This document shows, piece by piece, positions 62,884 to 64,000 of a stretch of DNA of 64,000 nt. The stretch is taken from assembly GCA_902729315.2 (NCBI GenBank), contig LR746269.1, positions 3,022,501 to 3,086,500 of the forward strand, in the 5' to 3' direction. The position numbers and the translations under genes are program-made. The DNA is from Spirodela intermedia (taxonomy: Eukaryota; Streptophyta; Magnoliopsida; Alismatales; Araceae). Every line of letters begins with the position of its first letter. Positions within the stretch are counted from its first letter, which is position 1. The notes beneath the pieces were generated by a model. It saw nothing but the letters and a program-made list of their open reading frames with translations. It ran no database searches and was not told where the DNA came from.

Positions 62884-63820
62884 TTATAAATTTTTCAATG
62901 TCTTGTGTGATGTGTGCTTGTTCTTGCCATGGAGGTATTCTATGTAACATCTAGTAATTTTTTCTATTATGATTCTTCTCTTTGTAGTGTGAACACCACA
63001 AATTCTCATTTCCTTCACTTCTAACAACTTTCTCAAAGTGGATTGCCCAACATTTTGGTCCCCTAAGGTTGTAAATGTCTTATGTCCCTTAGACTTGGCC
63101 ATAATTGTTGCACCAACTTCTTCTTTAGCTGCTCTTAGAATCAGTTGCAGTTTGCTTTCCTTTTTGATTACAATGTGAATTGTGTCCTCAATATATAGCA
63201 CTTTCTCATAGTTAAGAATTTGGCTTCTCAACTATTCATACTTGATATTGAGGCCTATCAAAAATTTATAAAGATAGATGATCCTTCAAGGCATAAGCCC
63301 ATTCTTGAGATTCAAGGCTCCTCAATAGTTGATAGTGATCAATCTTCCTCCAAAGAGCTTATAACTTTGAAGCATAGTCCATAATGGATCTATCCCCTTA
63401 TACTAGTATTGATGCTTTGGTTACAAGTCCATAAATGCGTCAATCTATATCGCATATTGAAGAAGCCTTATGAACTTGATTCCAAAGATCTTTGGAAGTC
63501 TTAAAGCCCAAAATATTCTTGTAGACATATCCTACCATTATCCAATCAGTTAGATAAGAATAAGAGCATCATCTTTCCTCCATACCTTGGACTCTAGACT
63601 GGAGATATCTGGTGGATTCTGAACTAGATGATCTTCTAGACCTCGTCCCAATAAAATTAATTATACATATTGACTCCACTGGAGAAGATTGCAGTCATTA
63701 TATTTCAGCTTTGCAAGTACTCCTAGAAGCAGTTATGTCAGTTGATCTCTCTCTTCTAAAGAAGATTGAATGATCATGGAAGACACTTGAATCACCTCAG
63801 ATGAATCATCGGTCGACATA
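62884..63820 (-). pseudogene. copia gag remnant
   Basis: From the ATG at 63818-63820 the minus strand reads MSTDDSSEVIQVSSMIIQSS, then NLLQWSQYV, GRGLEDHLVQNPPDISSLES, KVWRKDDALI and later LRSQILNYEKVLYIEDTIHI. This is the copia gag (UBN2-type) order. Near 62930-62990 a decayed zinc knuckle can be read in another frame (WCSHYKEKNHNRKNY), where Cys and His ligands have partly changed to Tyr and Asn. Several in-frame stops occur. The element continues as the RNase H remnant at 61.74-62.17 kb, with the pol middle missing. Confidence 0.85.
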
Positions 63821-64000
63821 ATCATCTTATACATAACAGTATTTCTTATGATGAAAGATTAATTAGTGGACTATATCTGACAATCTCCTCCCACACATTT
63901 TCATGATCCATGACATAATCTCCCACAGTTCACTTTCCCTGCACAAGGGTCATCATCTTCATTATGATGCTACAAATATGAGGTTTGTTCTTCTCAATGA

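Noticed and set aside
1-64000. CRISPR arrays, operons, phage or bacterial defence systems
   Set aside because: No array of short direct repeats with spacers exists. The regular repeats found are intronic or pyrimidine minisatellites. The window is plant nuclear DNA.

Overview
This window is nuclear DNA of a flowering plant. The evidence is spliced genes with GT-AG introns whose products match plant-specific families (a SWEET sugar transporter, a plant GT47 exostosin-type glycosyltransferase, a group IIb WRKY factor, a plant SMP/C2 tethering protein), Athila-type Ty3/gypsy and Ty1/copia remnants, many CT/GA microsatellites, and a nuclear copy of organellar large-subunit rRNA. The species cannot be named from this sequence. 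Exons are GC-rich and the spaces between genes are very AT-rich.

Layout. 20-332: last two coding exons of a SWEET2-like transporter whose 5' part lies outside the window. 4019-8021: a complete four-exon GT47 gene (514 aa). 8.0-33 kb: a repeat block. It holds a decayed Athila-like element with gag, protease, RT, RNase H and integrase traces on the minus strand (about 10.65-16.14 kb). It also holds a gag-only Athila-type element with two 1.6-kb LTRs (17902-25382, minus), a solo LTR of the same family with a perfect 5-bp target duplication (26254-27995), and a more diverged LTR relative (about 31.1-32.4 kb). 33.5-38 kb: an orphan exon-like coding segment and pyrimidine-rich minisatellites. 39425-41578: a six-exon group IIb WRKY gene (about 525 aa) with a cluster of W-box cores upstream. 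43.46-44.02 kb: degenerate organellar 23S/26S rRNA on the minus strand. 44-51 kb: AT-rich DNA without a recognisable gene. 51.7-52.3 kb: a roughly 0.3-kb imperfect tandem duplication just upstream of the next gene. 52769-60263: a 14-exon SMP plus three-C2-domain protein (824 aa), homologous to the plant NTMC2/synaptotagmin-like group. 61.7-63.8 kb: a copia remnant on the minus strand with an Athila-type LTR fragment between its gag and its RNase H end.

The four genes are unrelated single-copy loci all on the plus strand. They cover sugar transport at a membrane, Golgi polysaccharide synthesis, transcription control and ER membrane tethering, and nothing suggests they work as a cluster. All gene models were built by hand from reading frame, splice sites and remembered family conservation. 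No alignment was run, so exon edges carry the usual uncertainty. The most notable items are the gag-only retrotransposon with its solo LTR sibling, the in-frame 105-nt retainable intron and the 90-bp intronic minisatellite in the SMP/C2 gene, and the organellar rRNA insertion. I found no convincing new biological system.
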